NCBI GenBank assembly: GCA_900543345.1 | Contig: UQRJ01000214.1 | Location: 1-5,430, forward strand | Length of the DNA stretch: 5,430 nt | Direction of reading: 5' to 3' | DNA from: an uncultured Sporolactobacillus sp. | GTDB taxonomy: Bacteria; Bacillota; Bacilli; Bacillales; Sporolactobacillaceae | Shown: positions 1 to 5,381 of the stretch, one piece after another | How positions within the stretch are numbered: the stretch's first letter is position 1 | Layout of the letters: the number at the start of each line of letters is the position of its first letter | The notes under the pieces: generated by a model | Told to the model about the DNA's origin: nothing | Database searches by the model: none | The model's input: only the letters and a program-made list of their open reading frames with translations | Translations under genes and position numbers: made by a program

Positions 1-48
1 TCTACACAAGGCTATTCGTCGGCAGCGTCAGATGTGTATAAGAGACAG
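1..48 (+). other. Illumina Nextera adapter, i5 side (artefact)
   Basis: This is not genomic DNA. Bases 1-7 (TCTACAC) are the end of the P5 flow-cell sequence, 8-15 (AAGGCTAT) sit in the i5 index position, 16-29 (TCGTCGGCAGCGTC) are the Nextera read-1 adapter arm, and 30-48 are the 19-base Tn5 mosaic end finishing in AGAGACAG. Genuine sequence begins at 49. Any reading frame crossing the junction starts with the false peptide MYKRQ. One such frame runs on the plus strand from a GTG at 34 to 726, but it is antisense to the formate dehydrogenase gene and is not real. From memory the index matches S520 of the Nextera XT v2 set; that identification is less certain than the adapter itself. Confidence 0.99.
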
Positions 49-117
49 ATTTTTTGTTCTGTCGTTTATTTTTGCATCGCTTCAATTGAGAATAGATATC
101 CCCCTCGCAAAATGGGC
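49..117. other. Short non-coding stretch at the left end of the insert
   Basis: This is AT-rich sequence between the adapter and the fdh terminator. I see no gene start, promoter or repeat in it. It would be the space downstream of fdh, and the next gene lies beyond the contig. Confidence 0.5.
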
Positions 118-153
118 AAAAAAAAAGAGGCAAACCTATTTTGCCCCTCTTTT
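118..153 (-). terminator. Intrinsic terminator of fdh
   Basis: Read on the minus strand, the stop codon of fdh (complement of 163-165) is followed within about ten bases by a hairpin. The arm 153-140 pairs with 134-121, giving about 14 base pairs that include two G-U pairs. The core is GGCAAA/TTTGCC and the loop is five bases (139-135). The descending arm merges into an uninterrupted run of nine T (126-118). This is a textbook Rho-independent terminator. It shows that fdh is the last gene of its transcript. On the plus strand the same bases also contain GGGCAAAA (114-121) and TTTTGCCC (139-146), a possible alternative stem. Confidence 0.85.
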
Positions 154-162
154 GTGATCTTT

Positions 163-1356
163 TTATTCGTTTTGTCCGCTGCCGGGACTGGCCTGACCCT
201 TTACCGTTGTATAGGATTTCGAGCCGACACCGGCCAGCTTGCCGCCCTCGACAATCAGATACTCATCACGGATTGGCCTGTGATCGAAAAAGTCTTCCAA
301 AATTTCGCGAACACCGGCTGCATAACGGGCCTGTGCAGAAAGCGTCGTTCCGGAGATGTGCGGCGTCATGCCTTCGTGCGGCATTGTCCGCCACGGATGG
401 TCGGCTGGGGCCGGCTGCGGATACCAGACGTCGCCGGCGTAACCAGCGAGTTGCCCGGACTTCAGCGCGCGAACGACGGCATCCCGATCGACCAGTTCGC
501 CGCGGCCGTTGTTGACAATGTATGCACCGCGTCTCATCGACTGGATGACGTCCTCGTTAAACAGATGGTAAGTCTGCGGATGCAGCGGCGCTTCCAGAAC
601 AGCGACGTCGACGATTTTCGCCAGGTCATGAACGTCCGGAATAAAAGTCGCGCCAAGTTCTTTTTCCACAGTGGCAGGCAATTGATGGCGCTGCGTATAA
701 ACCAATTTGACATCGAACGGTTTTAACCTTTTCAATACGGCGCGACCGATCCGTCCGGCGGCAACAATGCCGACCGTCATGCCTTCCAGATCATAGGCGC
801 GGGAAACGCAATCGGCGATATTCCAGCCGCCTTTTTTCACCCAATCGTGCGAAGGCAGGTAATTGCGGACCAGCGACAGCACCTGCATGACCGCATGTTC
901 AGCCACACTGATACTGTTACTATAAGTGACCTCGGCCACGGTCACATTATGTTCGTTTGCTGCGCTAAGATCGACATGATCGGAGCCGATGCCGGCGGTA
1001 ATCGCCAGTTTGAGCTTTTTAGCCTTGGCGAAACGTTCGGCGTTTAAATAGGCCGGCCAGAATGGCTGCGAAATAACAACATCGGCGTCCGGCAACTCGC
1101 GCTCGAAAACAGAATCCGGGCCTTCCTTGTCAGACGTTACGATTAGCTGGTGACCGTTCGACTCAAGAAACTTACGCAGTCCGAGTTCGCCGGAGACACT
1201 GCCGAGCAATTCACCCGGTTTAAAGTCGATCGCTTTCGGGTTTGGCACGGTTTGTCCATCTGGATAGTGAGTAATTTCCGGAATCGAATCACGACTATAT
1301 TTTGGCGGATAACCGTCAACCGGATCGGGATACAGGACACAAAGAATTTTTGCCAA
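163..1356 (-). CDS. fdh: NAD(P)+-dependent formate dehydrogenase, probably NADP+-preferring
   Basis: This is a cytosolic D-2-hydroxyacid-dehydrogenase-family enzyme oxidising formate to CO2 with reduction of NAD(P)+. It is complete, at 397 residues from the TTG start. It closely resembles the Pseudomonas sp. 101 enzyme as I remember it, with shared blocks such as DGPDSVFEREL-like, ISQPFWPAYL, TAGIGSDHVDL, RNYLPSH and TPHISGTTL. In TTG numbering the formate-site residues are present: I123, N147, R285, D309, Q314 and H333, followed by S335-G336. The Rossmann turn AAGRIG is at 199-204. The residue after the second beta strand, Asp221 in the Pseudomonas enzyme, is Q222 here (YTQRHQLP), as remembered for NADP-type enzymes including that of Lactobacillus buchneri. 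The start: AGGAGG (1363-1368) abuts an ATG at 1362 with no spacer but lies six bases from the TTG at 1356, and the TTG start gives M-AKILCVLYPDP, aligning with the Pseudomonas N-terminus. The 399-residue ATG version is the alternative. Formate detoxification or NADPH supply is inferred. Confidence 0.95.
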   Translation of the reverse strand: MAKILCVLYPDPVDGYPPKYSRDSIPEITHYPDGQTVPNPKAIDFKPGELLGSVSGELGLRKFLESNGHQLIVTSDKEGPDSVFERELPDADVVISQPFWPAYLNAERFAKAKKLKLAITAGIGSDHVDLSAANEHNVTVAEVTYSNSISVAEHAVMQVLSLVRNYLPSHDWVKKGGWNIADCVSRAYDLEGMTVGIVAAGRIGRAVLKRLKPFDVKLVYTQRHQLPATVEKELGATFIPDVHDLAKIVDVAVLEAPLHPQTYHLFNEDVIQSMRRGAYIVNNGRGELVDRDAVVRALKSGQLAGYAGDVWYPQPAPADHPWRTMPHEGMTPHISGTTLSAQARYAAGVREILEDFFDHRPIRDEYLIVEGGKLAGVGSKSYTTVKGQASPGSGQNE

Positions 1357-1362
1357 TTTCAT

Positions 1363-1368
1363 CCTCCT
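1363..1368 (-). promoter_or_regulatory. Ribosome binding site deciding the fdh start
   Basis: A perfect AGGAGG on the minus strand touches the ATG at 1362-1360 with zero spacing, which is too close for efficient initiation. It is six bases from the TTG at 1356-1354, the usual optimum. This spacing, plus the N-terminus of the homologue, is the reason for preferring TTG. Confidence 0.75.
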
Positions 1369-1399
1369 CTTTTATTTAAATCTCTCTCTATCATTCTTT

Positions 1400-1427
1400 A
1401 TTGTAGCACTTTTGTAAACGGATCCAA
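1400..1427 (-). promoter_or_regulatory. Sigma-A-type promoter of fdh, extended -10
   Basis: On the minus strand there is a TACAAT box (complement of 1400-1405) preceded by TGC, which makes it an extended -10 (TGnTACAAT). Sixteen bases upstream lies TTGGAT (complement of 1422-1427), a weak -35 matching only the TTG. Transcription would begin near 1393 and leave a leader of roughly 30-40 bases. No operator or riboswitch is visible in that leader. The box sits between fdh and the chemoreceptor gene, so fdh can be transcribed independently of it. Confidence 0.6.
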
Positions 1428-1446
1428 GTAATTGAGACGAGGCGCT

Positions 1447-3189
1447 TCATGCACTGACGACTTGTTTGGTATCTTGTAATTTAAACCGACCGATCAATTG
1501 GTTGAGTCGCTGCGCTTCTTTTTCTAGCGATTCGGCTTCTTTCAGCAATCCGCTCATCGTTTTGTCGACATGTCCTACTGATTGCGTCACATCGTTAACA
1601 TTGGCGGCGGATTCTTCGGAGACGGAGGCGATATTTTCAATGGCCTGAATCATCTGCCTACCAACGTTGCCAACTTCATGAAAACGGTCATTCATCGCTG
1701 CCAAATCGGTGCGCACTTGCGTCATTCGCCGAGCAATCTCGCCGAACTGGCGTCCAGTGCGATGGATTTGCGCTGACCCTTGATCGACCTGTTCGCTGCT
1801 TTGATCCAGCGCGGCGGCTACCTGCCCGGCGTCTTCATGGATCTCGCCGATCTCAGTGACGATTTTTCCGACGGAGTCCGCCGTTTGATTTGATAATTTA
1901 CGAATGGCGTCGGCGATCACGTTGAATTCTCGCCCTTTTTCTCCGGCCTTTGCGGCGACAATCGAAGCATTGAGGGCAAGTAAGTTCGTCTGCCTGGCAA
2001 TCGTACGAATCAGATCAATCAATTCGGTAATGTTTTTTAGCCGCATGCCGAGGCGTTCCATTTTTGTTCGGCAATCCTTGACACCGGTGCCGATTTCCGT
2101 CATGTGGTGAATAGAGCCGTCGATCAACGTGCGGCCGGTTTGTGTTGCCTGCGCAGCCTGCTCGGCCAATTGATTGACCGTTTGCGCACGCTGCGTTTCT
2201 TTTTCCAAACTTTTTAGAAATGAACCGGCCATTTCGCTGACGGCCGACGTATGTTTCGCTTGTTCTTCAACGCCGACGGACAATTGTTCCATCGACTGGC
2301 GGATGTCGTTGCTGCTGCGCGCCGTTTCATGGGTTGCCCCAATCAGTTTCTGACTTTGCGTACGCGACTTCTGCGAGAGTTCAGACAGCGTGCGGGTCAT
2401 CGCCAGCAGATTATCTTTCATATCGACGATTGACTGTGCGATCAGGCCGAGTTCATCCCGACTGTGGATAATGTCGCTCGAGCGTCTCAGATCTCCGGAA
2501 GCGATGCGTTTGGTCATGGTGACGACATGACGGAACTGTCTTTTGATCCGGCGCTGAATCAGAAAAGTCAAAGCGCCGCCGATGAGTACTGATAGAATCA
2601 AACCGGTGATGAGAAAAAAGATCGACAGATTGATCTGTGCCCGGGCATTGCGGACGGCCGCCTGTTCATCCCGAACGACCGATTGGCGCAGCTGCTGCAG
2701 CCGGGTCATCGTATTGTTTTGAATCCGGTTTTGCTCATGACGGATTGTGAGTGTTTTGGCATGATCGCCGGCCAGTACAGCCGGAACCAATTCGTTCTGA
2801 AAAAGATTATAGGTCATCGAGTCATCGTGCATAATTCGGGTGAACAGCTTTTTTTGTTCCGGCGTACGCATAAATGGCTGGATCTTCTTTTCCATTTTTG
2901 TTAATTCGGACTGATCCCGACTGTATAATTTGACAGCGGAGTCGCCCGGATTCAGTAAGTAATCGACCACTCGGGAATCTTTGGATCTGAACAAAGTGCC
3001 GATTTCCGTGATTTGGACGGTTCGGTTTCCTTCTTTTCCGGCGGCGTTCACGCGCTGCATCGACAGCAGCAGCAACCAGGCCGAGGCGGCGACGGCTAAC
3101 AGAATGATACACAAAATAATGAGCAGATTCAGTAAGTACTTTTGATTGATTTTTAAATGATTCCATTGAACAAATAATTTGTGCTGCAT
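1447..3189 (-). CDS. Methyl-accepting chemotaxis protein (transmembrane chemoreceptor)
   Basis: This is a 580-residue inner-membrane chemoreceptor that would relay an external signal to CheA/CheW. Order of parts: short basic N-terminus, TM1 at about 18-43, an extracytoplasmic helical region of about 144 residues (44-187) of 4-helix-bundle type, TM2 at about 188-211, HAMP at about 209-262 (GDL at 232-234, DELG at 245-248), then a long coiled-coil signalling domain to about 568. The hairpin tip at about 392-425 contains IARQTNLLALNAS, AGEKG and REFNVIA. EESAAN at 525-530 looks like a methylation site. The usual Glu in NAA-IEAARAGE is Val here (V411), the Arg is Lys (K414), and GRGF is GREF. The ATG has GGAGGG (complement of 3195-3200) five bases upstream. 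There is no C-terminal pentapeptide for CheR tethering. The ligand cannot be told from sequence. Length and layout are normal for the family. Confidence 0.95.
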   Translation of the reverse strand: MQHKLFVQWNHLKINQKYLLNLLIILCIILLAVAASAWLLLLSMQRVNAAGKEGNRTVQITEIGTLFRSKDSRVVDYLLNPGDSAVKLYSRDQSELTKMEKKIQPFMRTPEQKKLFTRIMHDDSMTYNLFQNELVPAVLAGDHAKTLTIRHEQNRIQNNTMTRLQQLRQSVVRDEQAAVRNARAQINLSIFFLITGLILSVLIGGALTFLIQRRIKRQFRHVVTMTKRIASGDLRRSSDIIHSRDELGLIAQSIVDMKDNLLAMTRTLSELSQKSRTQSQKLIGATHETARSSNDIRQSMEQLSVGVEEQAKHTSAVSEMAGSFLKSLEKETQRAQTVNQLAEQAAQATQTGRTLIDGSIHHMTEIGTGVKDCRTKMERLGMRLKNITELIDLIRTIARQTNLLALNASIVAAKAGEKGREFNVIADAIRKLSNQTADSVGKIVTEIGEIHEDAGQVAAALDQSSEQVDQGSAQIHRTGRQFGEIARRMTQVRTDLAAMNDRFHEVGNVGRQMIQAIENIASVSEESAANVNDVTQSVGHVDKTMSGLLKEAESLEKEAQRLNQLIGRFKLQDTKQVVSA

Positions 3190-3194
3190 AACGG

Positions 3195-3248
3195 CCCTCC
3201 CGTTTTATTTGCCTCACTCAGCTAATTCCAGTATTGAACGCGGGAGGG
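3195..3248 (-). promoter_or_regulatory. Inverted repeat predicted to sequester the chemoreceptor ribosome binding site
   Basis: CCCTCCCG (3195-3202) and CGGGAGGG (3241-3248) are perfect 8-base complements, seven of the eight pairs being G-C. In the minus-strand mRNA the upstream arm CCCTCCCG would pair with CGGGAGGG, which contains the GGAGGG ribosome binding site of the gene starting at 3189. The loop would be 38 bases (3203-3240). No T-run follows, so it is not a terminator. This may be translational control, provided the transcript starts upstream of 3248. I do not recognise a known riboswitch class. Confidence 0.5.
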
Positions 3249-3335
3249 GCTTGCAGCAAGTCGATCAATGTAAAATTAATGTAAACATATTTTAATAATC
3301 AATCGGCAGAAAGTCCTTTTTTCAACGATTTATGC

Positions 3336-3361
3336 TTCGGCTTATGATGAATAGGCACTTA
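3336..3361 (-). promoter_or_regulatory. Weak sigma-D-like promoter candidate for the chemoreceptor gene
   Basis: On the minus strand there is TAAG (complement of 3358-3361), a 16-base spacer and GCCGAA (complement of 3336-3341). This resembles the motility sigma-D pattern TAAA-N15-GCCGAT. A second, better -10-like GCCGATT lies nearer the gene (complement of 3299-3305) but has no good -35 at 14-16 bases. Chemoreceptor genes in Bacilli are commonly sigma-D dependent, which is why I looked for this. The match is imperfect and either box could be chance. Confidence 0.25.
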
Positions 3362-3443
3362 AGAGATGCGATCAAGGACCTATAAATATTAACCTTGGTT
3401 TTTGGTTCGTCGGCAACGAGTTCGACATAGCAGAATCTTTTCA

Positions 3444-3470
3444 GAGAGCCTGATCAGTTCTCCTTTTTTT
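3444..3470 (+). terminator. Terminator-like hairpin upstream of the nucleotidyltransferase gene
   Basis: GAGAGC (3444-3449) pairs with GTTCTC (3457-3462), six pairs including one G-U, around a 7-base loop (3450-3456). It is followed, after one C, by seven T (3464-3470). This is the shape of a small intrinsic terminator on the plus strand. No plus-strand gene precedes it, so it could end an unseen leader or small RNA, or shield the gene at 3541 from upstream transcription. The stem is short and its function is unproven. Confidence 0.4.
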
Positions 3471-3478
3471 ACAACGGC

Positions 3479-3506
3479 TTAAATTCGGCGGCATAAACGA
3501 TATAAT
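3479..3506 (+). promoter_or_regulatory. Promoter of the nucleotidyltransferase gene
   Basis: A perfect TATAAT (3501-3506) lies 34 bases before the ATG. Its best -35 is TTAAAT (3479-3484), sixteen bases upstream and weak (3 of 6). An overlapping alternative is TTTACA (3468-3473), 18 bases from CATAAA (3492-3497). The transcript would start around 3513 and be nearly leader-free. No operator is evident. Confidence 0.55.
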
Positions 3507-3524
3507 AGTATTACTTGCATGTTT

Positions 3525-3534
3525 AGGTGGGGAG
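3525..3534 (+). promoter_or_regulatory. Ribosome binding site of the nucleotidyltransferase gene
   Basis: The purine-rich AGGTGGGGAG ends six bases before the ATG at 3541. This supports that start. Confidence 0.75.
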
Positions 3535-3540
3535 ATTCAT

Positions 3541-4497
3541 ATGAAATCGGTCAACGATACGCTCTTTCGACGAGCCGAACAATTTGCTCAACGCAAGTTT
3601 TCCGCTGATGAAGCGGTGGCGGTCGGCGGCTCTGTCGCCCGGAGCGGTGCAGACGAATTCAGCGATATCGATTTAACGATTTTTAGAGCGGATGATTCGG
3701 CCGACCGCAATGTCGACGACAGTGGCTACATTATTCAGCTGCACTTTGAAAGGTTGCCGGACGTCGTTCAAGTTCTTCAGAACCCTTGGGCGTTTCGCTT
3801 CCTTGATGAAATGAAAATCATCAGCGATCGCAACGGCCGATTGAAGTCGCTGCAACATGCCGCTTCGTCTTTTTTTCATTCTGCACCGGGACGGGCCCGG
3901 ATGATTGCCGAAGTCAGGCGGCTTGTTCAAGAACGGCTTGCGGCATCGCGGCGCTTGTTCGAGTCGCAACGTGCGTTATCGGCCACGCACGCCGCGATGG
4001 GCGCATGGTCGGAAGCGGCTTTTCTGCGGCTCTATTTACAGGAGGGATCGCTGTCTACCGATCGGCTGATTCCGTTTAGCCGACAGGACCGGTTACGGTT
4101 CGAAGCATTCCAGCACTGTTCGTCAATCTGCACAGCCGGTTGCGCAAGGGATTTTTCCCCTGTCCTGCATGAGCTGCGCCACTTCTTGAGCGCACGCGGA
4201 GTCAATGCGCCTTTTGATCTCGATCCGCTCCAGGAGATGTTGGTGCGGCAGAAAAATTGTCGCTTACTGCGGGCGGGCGATCCGTTTGCCCTGCGCTGGC
4301 AAATGTACGGAGAAGCGCTCTGGCTCTGTTTTGCTGCCGATCAACCGTTTGAGCCGTTGTATGCATCTTTTCCCGCCAAGCTGAAGTGCGGCCTAAGCGC
4401 GATCGGTTTTCGCGCGTTGAGTGAGCGGAAATTAGCGGAGCTGTGTCGATTGAGCCGGGCCATGATCGACGCCCCGATGAATGCGGATGAAATGTAA
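3541..4497 (+). CDS. Nucleotidyltransferase-fold protein of unknown substrate
   Basis: This is a complete 318-residue soluble protein. Its N-terminus carries the polymerase-beta-like nucleotidyltransferase signature: GGS at 29-31, ten residues, then D42-x-D44 on a hydrophobic strand (DIDLTIF). The two Asp would hold the metal for nucleotide transfer. The third acidic residue is unclear; E70 in LHFERL is the best candidate. The remaining two-thirds is mostly helical, rich in Arg, Ala and Leu, with no signal peptide or membrane segment, and probably binds the acceptor, as in kanamycin nucleotidyltransferase-type and MNT proteins. The substrate could be an aminoglycoside-like compound, a protein or a nucleic acid, and nothing here decides among them. 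I see no partner gene (for example a HEPN toxin) beside it. The gene stands alone, with its own promoter and ribosome binding site upstream and a hairpin downstream. The start is supported by the ribosome binding site and promoter. Confidence 0.8.
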   Translation: MKSVNDTLFRRAEQFAQRKFSADEAVAVGGSVARSGADEFSDIDLTIFRADDSADRNVDDSGYIIQLHFERLPDVVQVLQNPWAFRFLDEMKIISDRNGRLKSLQHAASSFFHSAPGRARMIAEVRRLVQERLAASRRLFESQRALSATHAAMGAWSEAAFLRLYLQEGSLSTDRLIPFSRQDRLRFEAFQHCSSICTAGCARDFSPVLHELRHFLSARGVNAPFDLDPLQEMLVRQKNCRLLRAGDPFALRWQMYGEALWLCFAADQPFEPLYASFPAKLKCGLSAIGFRALSERKLAELCRLSRAMIDAPMNADEM

Positions 4498-4544
4498 TCT
4501 CGGCGGTCATCTGGCATTTCCGCGTTAAGCCGGCTATATTCTGC

Positions 4545-4577
4545 GTCCATGTCTCAGCATGGACATGTTGATTTTTT
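4545..4577 (+). terminator. Hairpin between convergent genes, candidate terminator of the nucleotidyltransferase gene
   Basis: GTCCATG (4545-4551) and CATGGAC (4558-4564) form a 7-pair stem with a 6-base loop, but the T6 tract (4572-4577) begins seven bases after it. A competing stem, CATGTC (4549-4554) with GACATG (4562-4567), lies closer to the T-run (four bases). Either could stop plus-strand transcription. On the minus strand no T-run follows the hairpin, so it is not a good terminator for the gene at 4596. Confidence 0.5.
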
Positions 4578-4595
4578 CGCCCCGTCGAACAGCCT

Positions 4596-5381
4596 TTACT
4601 TCTTCCCCACACGCAACCGAATGTCAAGATTCGACGGATCAGCGACAAAGATGTCCCCTTCCCGTTCGGTGACGTCTGTTCCCATCGTCCGCACGCGCTG
4701 CAAAGCCTCGCTTCTTGCCTGCCGGCTCGGGTAGTCGATGGTAAACCATTTCATCCCCGCCCGGTTTTTTCCGGACGCCGGCCTCCCTTTGCTTTCCCAG
4801 ATGTTCAAGCCGATGTGGTGATGATAGCCGCCGGTCGAGAGAAAATCGGCCATCTGCCCATAATTTGCCACGAGCCGAAAACCGAGCCCTTTCGTATAAA
4901 ACGTGGCGGCGGCCTCAAGGTCGGCGACTTGCAGATGGATATGACCGATCATCGTCTGCACCGGCAAGCCAGTCCACGGCTGACCGTCCAGCTCATGCAA
5001 GATTTGTTCGTCTAGTCCGACGGTCGGCATATAGACTTTGCCATTTTCCCAATTCCACTGTTTCGGCGGCCGGTCACGATAAAGTTCAATGCCGTTGCCG
5101 TCGGGATCAGCGAGATAGACCGCTTCGCTGACGGCGTGATCGGCGCCCCCTTGCAGCGGCCAGCCGTCTTTGAGTAGATGCGCGAGGACGGCGGCGAGGT
5201 CCTTCCGTGACGGAAGCAGCAAGGCGAAATGATACAATCCGGCTTCATGCGGTTGGCGGGGCAAAATGCCTTCCGGCTGTTCGACAGTTATCAGCGGATC
5301 GGTACCATTGGCGGTAAATGCGATCGTCCGCTCTCCTTTCTCAAGCACGCGCAGTCCGAGCATGTTCACGTAGAAATCTTG
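4596..5381 (-). CDS. catE: CatE-like two-domain VOC (glyoxalase/extradiol dioxygenase) protein, N-terminus missing
   Basis: Partial: 261 genuine residues plus the stop. Roughly the first 20-25 residues are lost at the contig edge, judged against B. subtilis CatE (about 285 residues as remembered). It is a tandem vicinal-oxygen-chelate protein. Repeat 1 has FYVNMLGLRVL, GLYHFALLLP (H51 of the genuine part), DHAVSEAVYLADPDGNGIELY (H82, E99). Repeat 2 has IGHIHLQVADL (H147/H149), FYTKGLGF and GGYHHHIGLNIW (H187-H189). H51 with E99, and the second-repeat His residues, are plausible metal ligands, but which repeat is catalytic is not settled. CatE is a catechol 2,3-dioxygenase, so ring cleavage of a catechol-type substrate is the best guess; other VOC activities are possible. 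A frame extending to a GTG at 5396 adds MYKRQ, which is adapter and not protein. The gene converges on the nucleotidyltransferase gene. Its promoter is outside the window. Confidence 0.85.
   Translation of the reverse strand, partial: QDFYVNMLGLRVLEKGERTIAFTANGTDPLITVEQPEGILPRQPHEAGLYHFALLLPSRKDLAAVLAHLLKDGWPLQGGADHAVSEAVYLADPDGNGIELYRDRPPKQWNWENGKVYMPTVGLDEQILHELDGQPWTGLPVQTMIGHIHLQVADLEAAATFYTKGLGFRLVANYGQMADFLSTGGYHHHIGLNIWESKGRPASGKNRAGMKWFTIDYPSRQARSEALQRVRTMGTDVTEREGDIFVADPSNLDIRLRVGKK

Larger units (their letters stand above)
3190..3540. other. Divergent intergenic region, 351 bases
   Basis: This AT-rich region separates the minus-strand chemoreceptor gene from the plus-strand nucleotidyltransferase gene. 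It contains the ribosome-binding-site stem, the sigma-D-like boxes, a plus-strand hairpin with T7, and the promoter and ribosome binding site of the nucleotidyltransferase. A 5-base inverted repeat CAAGG/CCTTG (3373-3397) followed by GTTTTT is also present but weak. The only short frame I noticed (13 codons from ATG 3344) has no ribosome binding site. I see no tRNA or recognised riboswitch. Confidence 0.6.

Noticed and set aside
34..726. 230-codon plus-strand frame starting MYKRQ
   Set aside because: It starts inside the adapter and is antisense to the well-supported formate dehydrogenase gene; its product resembles no known family.
1363..1446. Terminator between the chemoreceptor gene and fdh
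   Set aside because: No stem followed by T on the minus strand could be found, so read-through into fdh remains possible.
2822..3217. 131-codon minus-strand frame overlapping the start of the chemoreceptor gene
   Set aside because: It is a shifted frame of the same strand; the sequence is Arg-rich and without family features, while the chemoreceptor frame is intact.
3251..3261. Short palindrome TTGCAGCAAG as an operator or terminator
   Set aside because: The arms are five bases with almost no loop and no T-run; it is easily chance.
3344..3385. 13-codon open frame in the intergenic region
   Set aside because: It has no ribosome binding site and is too short to judge.
3190..3540. Known riboswitch (c-di-GMP, T-box, SAM, preQ1) in the divergent region
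   Set aside because: None of the conserved core motifs I know for these classes is present on either strand.
3970..3990. R-x5-H (R144-H150) in the nucleotidyltransferase as a HEPN ribonuclease motif
   Set aside because: The pattern is short and common by chance, lies in the wrong part of the protein for a separate HEPN domain, and has no supporting context.
4202..4648. 148-codon minus-strand frame opposite the nucleotidyltransferase
   Set aside because: It is antisense to a gene with a clear motif, promoter and ribosome binding site, and has no recognisable domain.
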